This document shows, one piece after another, positions 35,116 to 43,625 of a stretch of 59,294 nucleotides of DNA. The translations under genes and the position numbers were made by a program. The stretch's first letter is position 1. Every line of letters starts with the position of its first letter. This stretch comes from Candidatus Latescibacterota bacterium (GTDB lineage: Bacteria > Latescibacterota > MWCZ01): contig JAKJDF010000013.1 in the NCBI GenBank assembly GCA_022706085.1, forward strand, positions 1 to 59,294, given 5' to 3'. Below the pieces are notes generated by a model. The model saw only the letters and a program-made list of their open reading frames with translations. It had not been told where the DNA came from and did no database searches.

Positions 35116-35493
35116 ATGGCAAAGTTTCAGGCTGTGACGAGCGCGACGATCAATACGATTATCGGGGAAAACTCCCGCGTTGTGGGTGATTTTGACATTG
35201 CCGGGAGCATCAAGGTTGAGGGATTTCTGAAAGGCAAACTTACGACGTCGGAACGGCTGGTAATTGGCCTCGGCGGAGTTGTGCTGGCCGATGCAAACGT
35301 GCGCGACGCAATCATCGGCGGTACGTTCACCGGCACGCTGTACGCGGAAACCCGGGTGGAGATGGAGAGCACGGCCAAGGTGCGGGGGGACGTCAGAACC
35401 AAGCAACTGGTCATCCACGAAGGGGCGGAATACGAAGGGAATATTTCACGCGGCGAGGAAACATCGGACGAGGGTGAGGGGGACGCGAAGTAG
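35116..35493 (+). CDS. bacA: Bactofilin
   Basis: 125-residue bactofilin, a self-assembling beta-helical cytoskeletal protein that localises cell-wall enzymes. The DUF583 core shows regularly spaced coils: NTIIGENSRVVGDFDIAGSI, VEGFLKGKLTTSERLVIG, GGTFTGTLYAETRVEM and KVRGDVRTKQLVIHEG. The C-terminal tail is acidic and probably disordered. ATG at 35116 with GGAAAGG. Coupling to the degenerate M23 gene upstream suggests joint action in shaping the cell. The gene symbol is by family only. Confidence 0.92.
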   Translation: MAKFQAVTSATINTIIGENSRVVGDFDIAGSIKVEGFLKGKLTTSERLVIGLGGVVLADANVRDAIIGGTFTGTLYAETRVEMESTAKVRGDVRTKQLVIHEGAEYEGNISRGEETSDEGEGDAK

Positions 35494-35708
35494 GTGGATC
35501 ACGGTCGCGACGGCCTCATACCGAAAATCACGGGGAGCCGAAGCCTCATCGGAGCGTCACATGCGTACAACCCTGCAAAACGCGTATCTTTTCCCGATAG
35601 ATACTTTCGCCGCCCGGATACGCCGGCATCCGGGAACCTTCTGTTGCGTCCGGCCGTTGTCGAGGATACGCACACGCAGGGAAACCTGATTTCCAGAAGG
35701 AGAACAGA

Positions 35709-36464
35709 ATGAACTATCAGCGTAATGCATGGGGTTGGGCGCTTGCTGCCGCGTGCGCGGTGAGCTTCTTGAATACGCCCGCATACGCAATCGCCGGTTT
35801 CGGTATTCACGCCGGCAAAGACTTCGTGTCCATCTCGGAAGGGAGCTTCGATCGGGCAAAGTTTGAGGCCGCGGGAACCCGCCTCGGCCTCACCGGGGTG
35901 AACTGGGCCAACTGGAACTCCGTCACCCTCACGCGCAAAGAGATTGCGAGCCCGTGGTTGGTCGGTGTGCACGCGTACGTGGACGCAATCCCCTACATCG
36001 ACCTTGAGGTGTCGGTGGACGGCGCCATCTCGCAGTATCGGGTGGATTACCGCTCCACTCTGAACCCGGCGGTGAATGAGAGCAAGGACGTGTATTTTGG
36101 ACGGGTCGGCGCGTATGCCACTGTCAGGCGCGACATCGTCAAGTTCCCGCCGGTCGTCCCCATCGCCGCGCTCTATTTCGGCGGCGGACTGTCGTACAAC
36201 TTCATCGCTCCCGTGGCCGGGCCGGACCTGATTGTCAACGCGTACGGCACCGATAACCCGACCACGCGGCAACCCGACATCGCGAAACTGGTGGAGCGCG
36301 AGGGAACCTTCGGCTGGCACGGGCTTGTCGGATTCCGAATCAAGCCGCCGGTGGTGCCCATCGCGCTGCGGCTCGAGGGGAAATACACCTCCACCGGAAT
36401 CAGCACGTATGAACGGCCGGAAAGCATATTCAGCGCGTATCTCGGCACGTCGTTCGCCTTCTGA
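35709..36464 (+). CDS. Outer-membrane beta-barrel protein
   Basis: 251 residues with a signal peptide (WALAAACAVSFLNTPAYA, cleavage near residue 27) and a mature part of amphipathic strands. Examples are AGFGIHAGKDFVSI, YIDLEVSVDGAISQYRVDYR, YFGRVGAYATVRRD, AALYFGGGLSYNF, LVGFRIKPPVVPIALRLEGKY and a last strand ending FSAYLGTSFAF. A terminal Phe is typical of barrels recognised by BamA. No precise family is recognised. ATG at 35709 with AAGGAG. A terminator follows, so it is a single transcription unit or the end of the bactofilin unit. Confidence 0.78.
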   Translation: MNYQRNAWGWALAAACAVSFLNTPAYAIAGFGIHAGKDFVSISEGSFDRAKFEAAGTRLGLTGVNWANWNSVTLTRKEIASPWLVGVHAYVDAIPYIDLEVSVDGAISQYRVDYRSTLNPAVNESKDVYFGRVGAYATVRRDIVKFPPVVPIAALYFGGGLSYNFIAPVAGPDLIVNAYGTDNPTTRQPDIAKLVEREGTFGWHGLVGFRIKPPVVPIALRLEGKYTSTGISTYERPESIFSAYLGTSFAF

Positions 36465-36484
36465 CCGGTTGTGAGCTTTTCCGG

Positions 36485-36518
36485 ACGGGCGGTATCGTGA
36501 ACGGTACCGCCCGTTTTT
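36485..36518 (+). terminator. Rho-independent terminator
   Basis: Perfect 10-bp stem acgggcggta/taccgcccgt (36485-36494, 36505-36514), 10-base loop, then TTTTT. It lies 21 bp after the outer-membrane gene. Confidence 0.9.
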
Positions 36519-36582
36519 CCTTTGCGGCCGGAAGGTCACCGACGGACGGACGTGTCCCCGGAAAGGCGGACGGGAGCAGGCC

Positions 36583-37944
36583 ATGAGTGAGGACGAGGAA
36601 CTCATAGAACCGGATCTGTTCGACAGAGTGGAGAAGCCCGATACCACCGCACCACTTGCGGACAGAATCCGCCCTCGCACGCTGGAAGAGTTTGCCGGCC
36701 AGCGGCATATCATCGGGGAGGGCGCGCTTCTGCGCCGCATGGTGGAGCAGGACCGCCTCGTATCCCTCCTGTTCTGGGGCCCGCCCGGCACCGGTAAGAC
36801 CACCCTCGCGTTCGTGCTGGCGCGCATGCTCAACGCCCGGTTCGTTACAATGAGCGCCGTAACGAGCGGCGTGAAGGACGTGAAGGCCGTCATCGAGCGC
36901 GCCGCGATGGAAAAACGGCGTGGGCGGCGGACCATCCTCTTCATTGACGAAATCCACCGCTTCAACAAAGCCCAGCAGGACGCCCTCCTGCCGCATGTCG
37001 AGCGGGGCACGGTGATCTTCATCGGCGCTACCACCGAAAACCCGTCGTTCGACGTGAACTCGGCTCTCCTCTCCCGCTGCCGCGTGTTTGTGCTGAAGCA
37101 GCTTCTGCCGGAAGACATCGAGCAGATAGTTCGTCGCGCACTTGCTGACCGAGACCGCGGGCTGGGCGGCCTTGAGTTCGTGATGGACGACGACGCGGTG
37201 GATGCGCTGGCGAAACTGGCCGACGGCGACGCACGGATCGCCCTCAACGCCCTCGAAGCCGCGGCGAACGTGGTCGCCGCGGGGGACCGGCACATCACGA
37301 AGCAGGTCATCATCGAGGCGCTCCAGCAGCGGACGTACGACTACGACCGCGCGGGAGAAGGGCACTACAACCTCATCAGCGCCCTGCACAAAAGCGTGCG
37401 CAGTTCCGACGTCAACGCCGCGCTGTACTGGCTCGCCCGCATGCTTGACGCGGGGGAGGACCCGCGCTACCTCGCGCGGCGGATGGTCCGCATGGCGGTG
37501 GAGGACATCGGCCTCACGGACCCGCGCGCCCTGAGCGTCGCCCTTGCCGCGCACGAGACCTACCACATGCTCGGTTCTCCGGAAGGAGAGCTCGCCCTGG
37601 CGGAAGCGGTGATTTACCTCGCGACCGCGCCGAAATCCAACGCCACCTACGTCGCGTTCGGCAAGGCAATGGCCGATGCCCGCGAGTTCGGAAGCCTGCC
37701 GGTACCGCTCCATATACGCAACGCACCGACGAAACTCATGAAAGACCTCGGCTACGGCGATGGCTACCAGTACGACCACGACCTGCCGGACCGGTTCAGC
37801 GGCCAGCAGTGCCTGCCGGACGAACTGGCGGGGCGGGAATATTACGAACCGACGGAGCAGGGCTACGAGAAAACCGTTGCCGAACGCATGCGCTGGTGGG
37901 CGGAACTGCGGGAGAAGCTGAAGGGGGAGAAGAGCGAGGAGTAG
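36583..37944 (+). CDS. rarA: Replication-associated recombination protein A
   Basis: 453-residue RarA/MgsA AAA+ ATPase, which acts at stalled replication forks. N-terminal LADRIRPRTLEEFAGQRHIIG (about 25-45) precedes Walker A GPPGTGKTT (about 66-74) and Walker B LFIDEIHRFNKAQQDALL (about 112-129). Sensor ATTENPSFDVNSALLSRC follows. The C-terminal tetramerisation region contains YLARRMVRMAVEDIGL and APTKLMKDLGYGDGYQYDHD. Length is normal. A run of 11 G follows the stop. Confidence 0.95.
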   Translation: MSEDEELIEPDLFDRVEKPDTTAPLADRIRPRTLEEFAGQRHIIGEGALLRRMVEQDRLVSLLFWGPPGTGKTTLAFVLARMLNARFVTMSAVTSGVKDVKAVIERAAMEKRRGRRTILFIDEIHRFNKAQQDALLPHVERGTVIFIGATTENPSFDVNSALLSRCRVFVLKQLLPEDIEQIVRRALADRDRGLGGLEFVMDDDAVDALAKLADGDARIALNALEAAANVVAAGDRHITKQVIIEALQQRTYDYDRAGEGHYNLISALHKSVRSSDVNAALYWLARMLDAGEDPRYLARRMVRMAVEDIGLTDPRALSVALAAHETYHMLGSPEGELALAEAVIYLATAPKSNATYVAFGKAMADAREFGSLPVPLHIRNAPTKLMKDLGYGDGYQYDHDLPDRFSGQQCLPDELAGREYYEPTEQGYEKTVAERMRWWAELREKLKGEKSEE

Positions 37945-38028
37945 AAGGGGGGGGGGGTGCCACGGAAGACACGAAAGGGAGACCCGGGGACCGAGGTTGT
38001 CGCGCAAAACAGACGGTCGTCATTCCGC

Positions 38029-38066
38029 GTGCTCCGGCGAGCACGACGCGGAGGCGGGAATCCATT
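38029..38066. repeat. REP-like palindrome with an inner hairpin
   Basis: A member of the cgtcattcc...ggaatcca family carrying an inserted gcgtgctccggcgagcacgc-type hairpin between its arms. It lies between rarA and the convergent oxidoreductase gene; the rest of that 170-bp gap shows no gene. Confidence 0.6.
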
Positions 38067-38114
38067 CAGTGAGGCAGGAGAGTCACGCTTCGTCGCGTCC
38101 TCGGGTGTCCCCGC

Positions 38115-39170
38115 CTACACCCCGCGCAAATCCGCCACGACTCCTGCCTCTTCGGCCTCGTAAAGCCGCCAGATCACCTCAAGGCTGCGCATCGACTGCG
38201 CCGCGCTGATCTCCGGCGTCTTCCGCTGTTCGATGCAATCGAGGAACGCCGCCATCTGCGCCACCACCGGCTTGGTCGCCGCACCAGATCGCCGCGCGAT
38301 CACCACGCGGTTCGCGCTTTCTACCGTTTCGCCGGGCCCCGCGAGAGCCTGCAATGCCGGCAGATCGGAACCAGAGCGGTCGCGGTACAGTGTGAGCGTC
38401 CCATCCGCGAAGTCGAGCTCCAGCATCCCCTGCTCCGTGTGCGCATGGACGGAATACCGCAACCGCGATCCGCGCGCGCCCCACGTGCCGAAGTGGTACG
38501 CCGTCGCGCCGGACGCGAACTTCAGCGACACGTTGCTCGTCCCCTCGCGCTCCATCCACGGCGTGCAGAGGTTGGTGCCCACGTGCGTCCCGCTCACCGG
38601 CTCACCGAGCCAGTGGAGCAACAGGTCAATGTAGTGGCATCCGTGGCTGAAAAGCTGCCCGCCGCCGAGCCGCGCCGCCTGCCCGAGCCACTTCCCGCGT
38701 GAGTCATCCGTGTATTGCTCGGTCCAGATGGACACGTGGAACACCTCGCCGAACCGTTTCGTGCGGATAGCTTCCCCCAGCTCCGTCCAGAGCGGCTCGT
38801 GGCGCATGACGTAGCCCACCATGAGCACGGGGTCGGGCGACCGGTCCATTTCTACCAGCGCGTGGCACTGCGCCCTGTTCAGGGCCAGCGGCTTTTCCAT
38901 GAGAACGTGTTTCCCCGCCCGGAGGCATTCCGCGCCGACCGGGTAGTGCAGGTCGTGTGGCAGGGCAATGACGACCGCATCCACATGGTCCAGCACATCG
39001 TGGTAATCCGCCACCGCGATAGCACCCGACGCGTGCTTCGCCTGCGCCTCTGCGCGCTCAAGCTCGATATCCGCAAACGCGGTGAAGCGCATGCGCCCGT
39101 CCAGCGGCCGGAACGTTGTCGCGTGGCTGGCAGCCATACTGCCGCAGCCTATCATTCCCATACGGATCAC
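38115..39170 (-). CDS. Gfo/Idh/MocA family oxidoreductase
   Basis: 351-residue NAD(P)-dependent sugar oxidoreductase. The Rossmann motif MGMIGCGSMAASHA is at residues 4-17. The conserved catalytic-domain lysine lies in HVLMEKPLA near 94, and GGGQLFSHGCHYIDLLLHWLG near 176 carries the His of the family. The substrate is probably a sugar or sugar acid released by nearby glycosidases. The start is GTG at 39170, five bases after AGGAGG. It overlaps by 4 bases the stop of a 26-codon frame upstream that repeats the N-terminus of this same family. Confidence 0.88.
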   Translation of the reverse strand: MIRMGMIGCGSMAASHATTFRPLDGRMRFTAFADIELERAEAQAKHASGAIAVADYHDVLDHVDAVVIALPHDLHYPVGAECLRAGKHVLMEKPLALNRAQCHALVEMDRSPDPVLMVGYVMRHEPLWTELGEAIRTKRFGEVFHVSIWTEQYTDDSRGKWLGQAARLGGGQLFSHGCHYIDLLLHWLGEPVSGTHVGTNLCTPWMEREGTSNVSLKFASGATAYHFGTWGARGSRLRYSVHAHTEQGMLELDFADGTLTLYRDRSGSDLPALQALAGPGETVESANRVVIARRSGAATKPVVAQMAAFLDCIEQRKTPEISAAQSMRSLEVIWRLYEAEEAGVVADLRGV

Positions 39171-39247
39171 CGGTACCTCCTCATGTCCTTCCATCTGTCC
39201 GGCACGGTTGCTGCGGCACCGCAGCCGATCACACCCATGCGAATCAT
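39167..39247 (-). pseudogene. Truncated start of a second Gfo/Idh/MocA gene
   Basis: A 26-codon frame with its own ribosome site (GGGGGAGACAG before ATG at 39247). It reads MIRMGVIGCGAAATVP and then DRWKDMRRYR. The first ten residues are the Rossmann start of an oxidoreductase, almost the same as VIRMGMIGCG of the gene it precedes. Its stop overlaps that gene's GTG start. It is probably the stub left by a deletion or a duplicated start, and may now act in translational coupling. Confidence 0.7.
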
Positions 39248-39528
39248 TCTGTCTCCCCCGGCGCTAATCCGCGTGTTCAACTGCGTTTGCTGCGGCTTCA
39301 CAAATCCTGTGGGTCTCACAGGTCCTATTCTTGTGGCGCGGTCGCTGAGCCTGTCGAAGCGCCGCGCCCAGTTGCTACCTCGCAATTCGGACGTGCCGGC
39401 ACGTCCACAGGCTCCCGCCCAACGGGAGCAGGCTCACCAACCGGCACTCGGCCTGCGTGCCCATCACCCCTCCGACCGGCCGCCCCTCGCATACTTTTGG
39501 TTTGCTTCGCGCGTCTCGTGGTTCCTTC
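39248..39528. repeat. Intergenic REP-like repeats
   Basis: 281 bp without a gene. A gtcgctgagcctgtcgaagc element lies near 39338-39358. An inverted pair cacaggctcccgcccaacgg / gagcaggctcac near 39403-39437 has a relative at about 11327-11358. Confidence 0.5.
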
Positions 39529-40929
39529 TCACCTCGCCAGCACCGCCGGGTACGGCCTTCCGGGAATCAGCCGTTCGCCGTCGCTGAAGCCCTCGGGGCG
39601 GCCTTTGAGCTCCGCCACCAGCCGTTTTCGCCAGAGCTCCACACGCGCGGCATCCCGCGGGTGTTTCGCCACATCAAAGCGCTCGTCCGGGTTTTCCGGC
39701 AGATGGAAGAACTGCTCCCGTCCGTCCGCAACGAACCATATATACTTCTCGTTGCCATCGGTCAGCGTGTGGTGGAGCGGCGCATGCTCGATGTGAAGGT
39801 ACTCCCGCCACGGGGTTTCCTCGCCGCGCAGGAGCGGCAGCAGGCTGCGGCCGTCCACCCCTCCGGGAACCGCCACGCCGGCGAAATCGAGGCAGGTCGG
39901 CATCACGTCCTCCAGCCCCACCGGGCGATCCACCACGGCGCCGACCCGCACGCCAAACCGCTCCGGTGCGCGGACGAGGAACGGAATCCGGGCAGAGGGT
40001 TCGTAGGGCACGCTTTTTCGCCAGAGGTAGTGGTCGCCCAGCATCTCCCCGTGGTCGCTGGTCAGCATCACCACCGTATTGCCGCCGGTCATGCGGTCCA
40101 CCCCGGATACCGGGTTGAGCAGGCGGCGGATCTGGTCGTCGAGGTGGTTCAGGAGACCGTAATACCCGGCCCGCGCGCAAAGCAATGCCTCGCCGCGCAG
40201 ATCCACCGTGTGGGGCGCCACGCCCATGCCGAGACCGTGGTTCGGCGGGGGCACGGCCCAGTCGCCGATCACCGGTTCGGGCACCCCGGTGCGGATGTAC
40301 CGTTCCAGATAAAACGCGGGCGGCACGAGCGGCGGATGCGCCGCAAGGAACGACACGACGAGGAAAAACGGGCGCGATTGGTCGCGATCGCGCAGGAACC
40401 GGAGCGCCTCGTGCACCGTCCAGTTGGTGGGGTGGAGATCCTCCTCAAGGTGCCACGGACGCGCCGTCCAGTCGTTGTGCATCACCCCGGTGCCGTACGC
40501 CCCTTCCCAGTCATCCGGGCGGTGTTTCTGGAAATACTCCCGGTACGCGCACGGGTTGCGGAAATCCTGCGAGATGACGTGCTCGAAGCCGAACCGCTTG
40601 TCGTGCGGGAACTGGTGCATGCTGCGGCCGATCCACGCCGTTTCGTACCCCGCGTCGGAAAGCACTGCAGGCAGCGTGTCGGTGATATTCCACTCCACGC
40701 CTTCCTGGTACCCCACCATACCGTGCGTGGAGGGGTACTGGCCTGAGAGGAACGTCCGCCGCGCCGCGATACAGCTCGGGCAGGAGGTGTATGCCCGCGA
40801 AAAGCGCACCCCCGCGCCGGCGATTTCGTCCATGTTCGGTGTCAGCAGCACCGGGTGCCCCTCGATGCTGAGGCAATCGCCCCGGTGTTGCTCCGTCATG
40901 AAGATGAGGATGTTGGGCCGGTCAGGCAT
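39529..40929 (-). CDS. Sulfatase (type I), Cys-x-Ala-x-Arg motif
   Basis: 466-residue sulfatase of the alkaline-phosphatase superfamily, expected to remove sulfate esters from glycans. NILIFMTEQHRGDCLS opens the metal site, and SDHGEMLGDHYLWRK near 297 is the second metal block. The formylglycine site is C53-I-A55-A-R57 (SCIAARRTFLSG). The usual Pro is Ala, a variant still compatible with modification in some sulfatases. No signal peptide is visible. ATG at 40929 overlaps the DoxX stop by 8 bp, so translation is coupled to the membrane protein. Confidence 0.88.
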   Translation of the reverse strand: MPDRPNILIFMTEQHRGDCLSIEGHPVLLTPNMDEIAGAGVRFSRAYTSCPSCIAARRTFLSGQYPSTHGMVGYQEGVEWNITDTLPAVLSDAGYETAWIGRSMHQFPHDKRFGFEHVISQDFRNPCAYREYFQKHRPDDWEGAYGTGVMHNDWTARPWHLEEDLHPTNWTVHEALRFLRDRDQSRPFFLVVSFLAAHPPLVPPAFYLERYIRTGVPEPVIGDWAVPPPNHGLGMGVAPHTVDLRGEALLCARAGYYGLLNHLDDQIRRLLNPVSGVDRMTGGNTVVMLTSDHGEMLGDHYLWRKSVPYEPSARIPFLVRAPERFGVRVGAVVDRPVGLEDVMPTCLDFAGVAVPGGVDGRSLLPLLRGEETPWREYLHIEHAPLHHTLTDGNEKYIWFVADGREQFFHLPENPDERFDVAKHPRDAARVELWRKRLVAELKGRPEGFSDGERLIPGRPYPAVLAR

Positions 40930-41353
40930 TCTTTGCTTCCCCTTCCTCACGCTTCCACTCCGGCACTTCCCGCCGCTCGATTCTCGCCTTCATCCGCGCC
41001 GCGAGGTGCCGGTCAAACGACCACGTCCGCGCGCCGACGAACAGCAGGACGATCAGCACCACTAGAATCGCCCAGTCGGCGCGGATGTTCCGTGCGACTT
41101 TCGCCAACCCGCCCGCAAACAGCGGCGGCGTTTGAGCGGAGGCCAGCGTGACGACCTCCCGGACGAGCAGAACCAGCGTCGCGTACCGAGTGGCAAGCCC
41201 GACCAGCACCAGAAGGCCGCACACCGCCTCGACCACGCCGACCCCCGCTCTGCCGGCATCTATGTGCCCTACGCCTTCCAGCAGGAATACCGAAGCCACC
41301 AGAAGGCGTAACAGCACCATGGTCGCCGGGCCTTTGCTGTCCAGAGTTTTCAT
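40922..41353 (-). CDS. DoxX-family membrane protein
   Basis: About 143 residues with four predicted transmembrane segments (MVLLRLLVASVFLLEGVGHI, VGVVEAVCGLLVLVGLA, YATLVLLVREVVTLA, WAILVVLIVLLFVGA) and a charged C-terminal tail. DoxX-type proteins are linked to quinone or thiol redox chemistry. The family is broad and the role here is unknown. ATG at 41353 has GGAAGAG; longer starts exist. It lies between the GH172 gene and the sulfatase in one transcription unit and overlaps the sulfatase start, an unusual partner for a sulfatase. Confidence 0.7.
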   Translation of the reverse strand: MKTLDSKGPATMVLLRLLVASVFLLEGVGHIDAGRAGVGVVEAVCGLLVLVGLATRYATLVLLVREVVTLASAQTPPLFAGGLAKVARNIRADWAILVVLIVLLFVGARTWSFDRHLAARMKARIERREVPEWKREEGEAKNA

Positions 41354-41427
41354 AAGAAGCACTCTTCCAAGCGTTTTCACGTATGCCTTTTCCTCCCCAA
41401 GAAGCGCCCAACTGGCCTGTATACACC

Positions 41428-43419
41428 TCACCCCGAATACGCGTACACCCAGTACCTCGCTGCGTTCCAGGGCACATCACCAACGGAACCCAGACCTATC
41501 CCCACGCTCGCTTTCCCCTTCGTGAGGCGCGCCGGCACCTCGAACTCATCTTCCATCCAGCACTCCCGCGCATGGCGGGGCGGCAGACGCCACGTGCCCG
41601 CGTCCTCGCCATCTATCGTTACCAGTGCCGCCTGCGCACCCACCACCGAGCTGCCGCCCGGCTCCTTCGTTGCGCTTTCCTTCTGCCACGCGCCATCGTA
41701 CCGCCGCCGTATACGCAGGCCGGTGTTTTCCGGGGGTACGGAAACCGCGAACTCCGCCCGCCCGCTTACCGTCTCAACGGTATCGCTGATTCCGGCGACG
41801 CCGAGCCAGCCGTCCACCTTCCGGACGAGCACCTGGTCGTTCCCCTCGTACACCCGGGTCAGCGTCTGCCGCGCCACCACCCCCTCGCTTCGGTAGTGGT
41901 GGGCCGTGCTCCCGACCGGAACGGCATCGCAAAGCGCAAGTGCACACTGATCCAAGTGGTAAAGAAACGCCACGCTTTCGTAGTCCGCAACGATCTCCCC
42001 CTCAGGGCCGTGCTCGATCGCAAACCGAAGGCTCCGGTAGTACGGCACCGAATCCGTCACATGGAACCGGTACATCGTGCTGTGGTCTTCGCTATCCCGC
42101 GTGTGCTCGGTGTAGCCGTGCGTGGGGTACGCGAATACCTCGTCCTTCGGCGGCATATCGTACCAGCCCCAGTTGAAGTACTCCTCGGTGCCCGTGCTGC
42201 CGCAAAGGAAGCTCTTCGAATCATCCACGTAAAATCGCGCGTCCCCCTCGAGGAACAACCGCTGCACGGTTCGCAGGCCGTGGTCCAGCCCACGGGAGGA
42301 CATTCGCATCACGCACCCGACATACCGCCCGTGACCGCGCACGTCCGCCACCGTGTAATCCCGGTGCGGCAGCGTGCCGTGTTCGCGCCGGTAAAGGGCA
42401 CAGAACCGACCCTGTCGCTGGCTCAGTCCCGCCGTGGCCGGTGACGGCTCCACGGCAACCTCCCACCCGATCTCCCCCGCGGCGTGCGCAGACGTGTTCA
42501 CCAACTCGATGCGCGCCGCATCAAACGGCATGGGGAAGCGGCATATCAACGTGCGGTCCGGCTCCTCGCTCACCGGCAGCGCGCATGGAGAAACCCGCCC
42601 CGTGGGTATTTCAACACGTTTCTCGCCTTCCCCAAGGGGATAGGAGGGCATCCGCCGGATCGCCTCGTCGTCCGGGTACCCCACCCCGAAGAACAACCCC
42701 AGCGGTGCATCCACATCCGGTGCTTCCCTGCCATCCCAGAAAGCGCGCAGGTGCACATCTCGCAGCGTCTCGTTCCTGCGCTCGGTCGGCAGCCGCACGC
42801 GGATGGTGGTCACCAGCCCCGGCGTGCTCTGTTCGAAGAGCACCTGTTTGCCATGCGCATCGAGCGGCGCGGCGCCTGAGCACAGGGAACAGGGGGCCGA
42901 TTTTCCCTCCTCGGTGCTCCAGACCACGCGGTCCGCCGCCTTCTCCCACTCCGGCGTGTCTTCCGTGTAGATATGCGTCCACACGTTGAAAAAGTGGTAC
43001 GATTCCTCCTTCTCAGGCGCCACAATCCTGCACCCGTTTTCGAACGGGATGGGCACGAAGCACCACGAACTGCCGTGCGCAGATTCCTCCTCGCCCACGT
43101 AAGGGTGGGGAAAATCCGGATGTGTGCCGGAGTACAACCCGGCGAACGGGATGGCGATCTCAGGTTCTTTCGCGTCTCCCGAAAACACCTGCAGCTCCGT
43201 GCGGAAGCCTATCGTTCGGACCAGTTGCACCGTGCCGCTCCCATTCGCATCAAACAGCACCCATCCTTCCGGTGTGCGGTACAGATACGAGTACGCGCTG
43301 GTGAAGCCATCGTTGTTGCCGCCGGTAACGTCGTGGCTGTCGGTGATTACGAGCTTTGTTCGGCACGGAAGGATCGCAAGATGCCGCAGCGCGTCGGAAC
43401 GGGATTGAAGGGAAACCAT
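41428..43419 (-). CDS. DUF2961 / GH172 family protein
   Basis: 663-residue DUF2961 protein. Characterised GH172 enzymes act on alpha-linked fructofuranose or arabinofuranose (difructose dianhydride, arabinan). Two jelly-roll domains are expected. The family's key motif GTGTEEYFNWGWYDMP, with the catalytic acidic residues, is near 405-420. RFHVTDSVPYYRSLRFAIEHGP follows. An extra N-terminal domain of about 220 residues (HDVTGGNNDGFTSAYSYLY) precedes the first jelly roll. No signal peptide. ATG at 43419. Substrate is inferred from the family only. Confidence 0.82.
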   Translation of the reverse strand: MVSLQSRSDALRHLAILPCRTKLVITDSHDVTGGNNDGFTSAYSYLYRTPEGWVLFDANGSGTVQLVRTIGFRTELQVFSGDAKEPEIAIPFAGLYSGTHPDFPHPYVGEEESAHGSSWCFVPIPFENGCRIVAPEKEESYHFFNVWTHIYTEDTPEWEKAADRVVWSTEEGKSAPCSLCSGAAPLDAHGKQVLFEQSTPGLVTTIRVRLPTERRNETLRDVHLRAFWDGREAPDVDAPLGLFFGVGYPDDEAIRRMPSYPLGEGEKRVEIPTGRVSPCALPVSEEPDRTLICRFPMPFDAARIELVNTSAHAAGEIGWEVAVEPSPATAGLSQRQGRFCALYRREHGTLPHRDYTVADVRGHGRYVGCVMRMSSRGLDHGLRTVQRLFLEGDARFYVDDSKSFLCGSTGTEEYFNWGWYDMPPKDEVFAYPTHGYTEHTRDSEDHSTMYRFHVTDSVPYYRSLRFAIEHGPEGEIVADYESVAFLYHLDQCALALCDAVPVGSTAHHYRSEGVVARQTLTRVYEGNDQVLVRKVDGWLGVAGISDTVETVSGRAEFAVSVPPENTGLRIRRRYDGAWQKESATKEPGGSSVVGAQAALVTIDGEDAGTWRLPPRHARECWMEDEFEVPARLTKGKASVGIGLGSVGDVPWNAARYWVYAYSG

Positions 43420-43625
43420 CTGCGATGCCTTTCACAAGCTGTGACCCTGAGGCGCCGGAATGCTGCCGCATTCGTAACCTACCGCGTCCCCGCCGTCGCC
43501 GCAAACCGCCCGCCGGTCGGCCCGCGTGCGGGAAGGCTTGACATGGCTCCGCATTGCAAGGATTTTGACTATCAAGAACATACGTATCTCTCCGCGTCAC
43601 ATTCCGTCATGTAAGGAGCGTCGGC

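Noticed and set aside
37945-37960. Run of 11 G as a phase-variation tract
   Set aside because: It follows the rarA stop and lies in no gene or promoter, so it cannot switch an obvious product.
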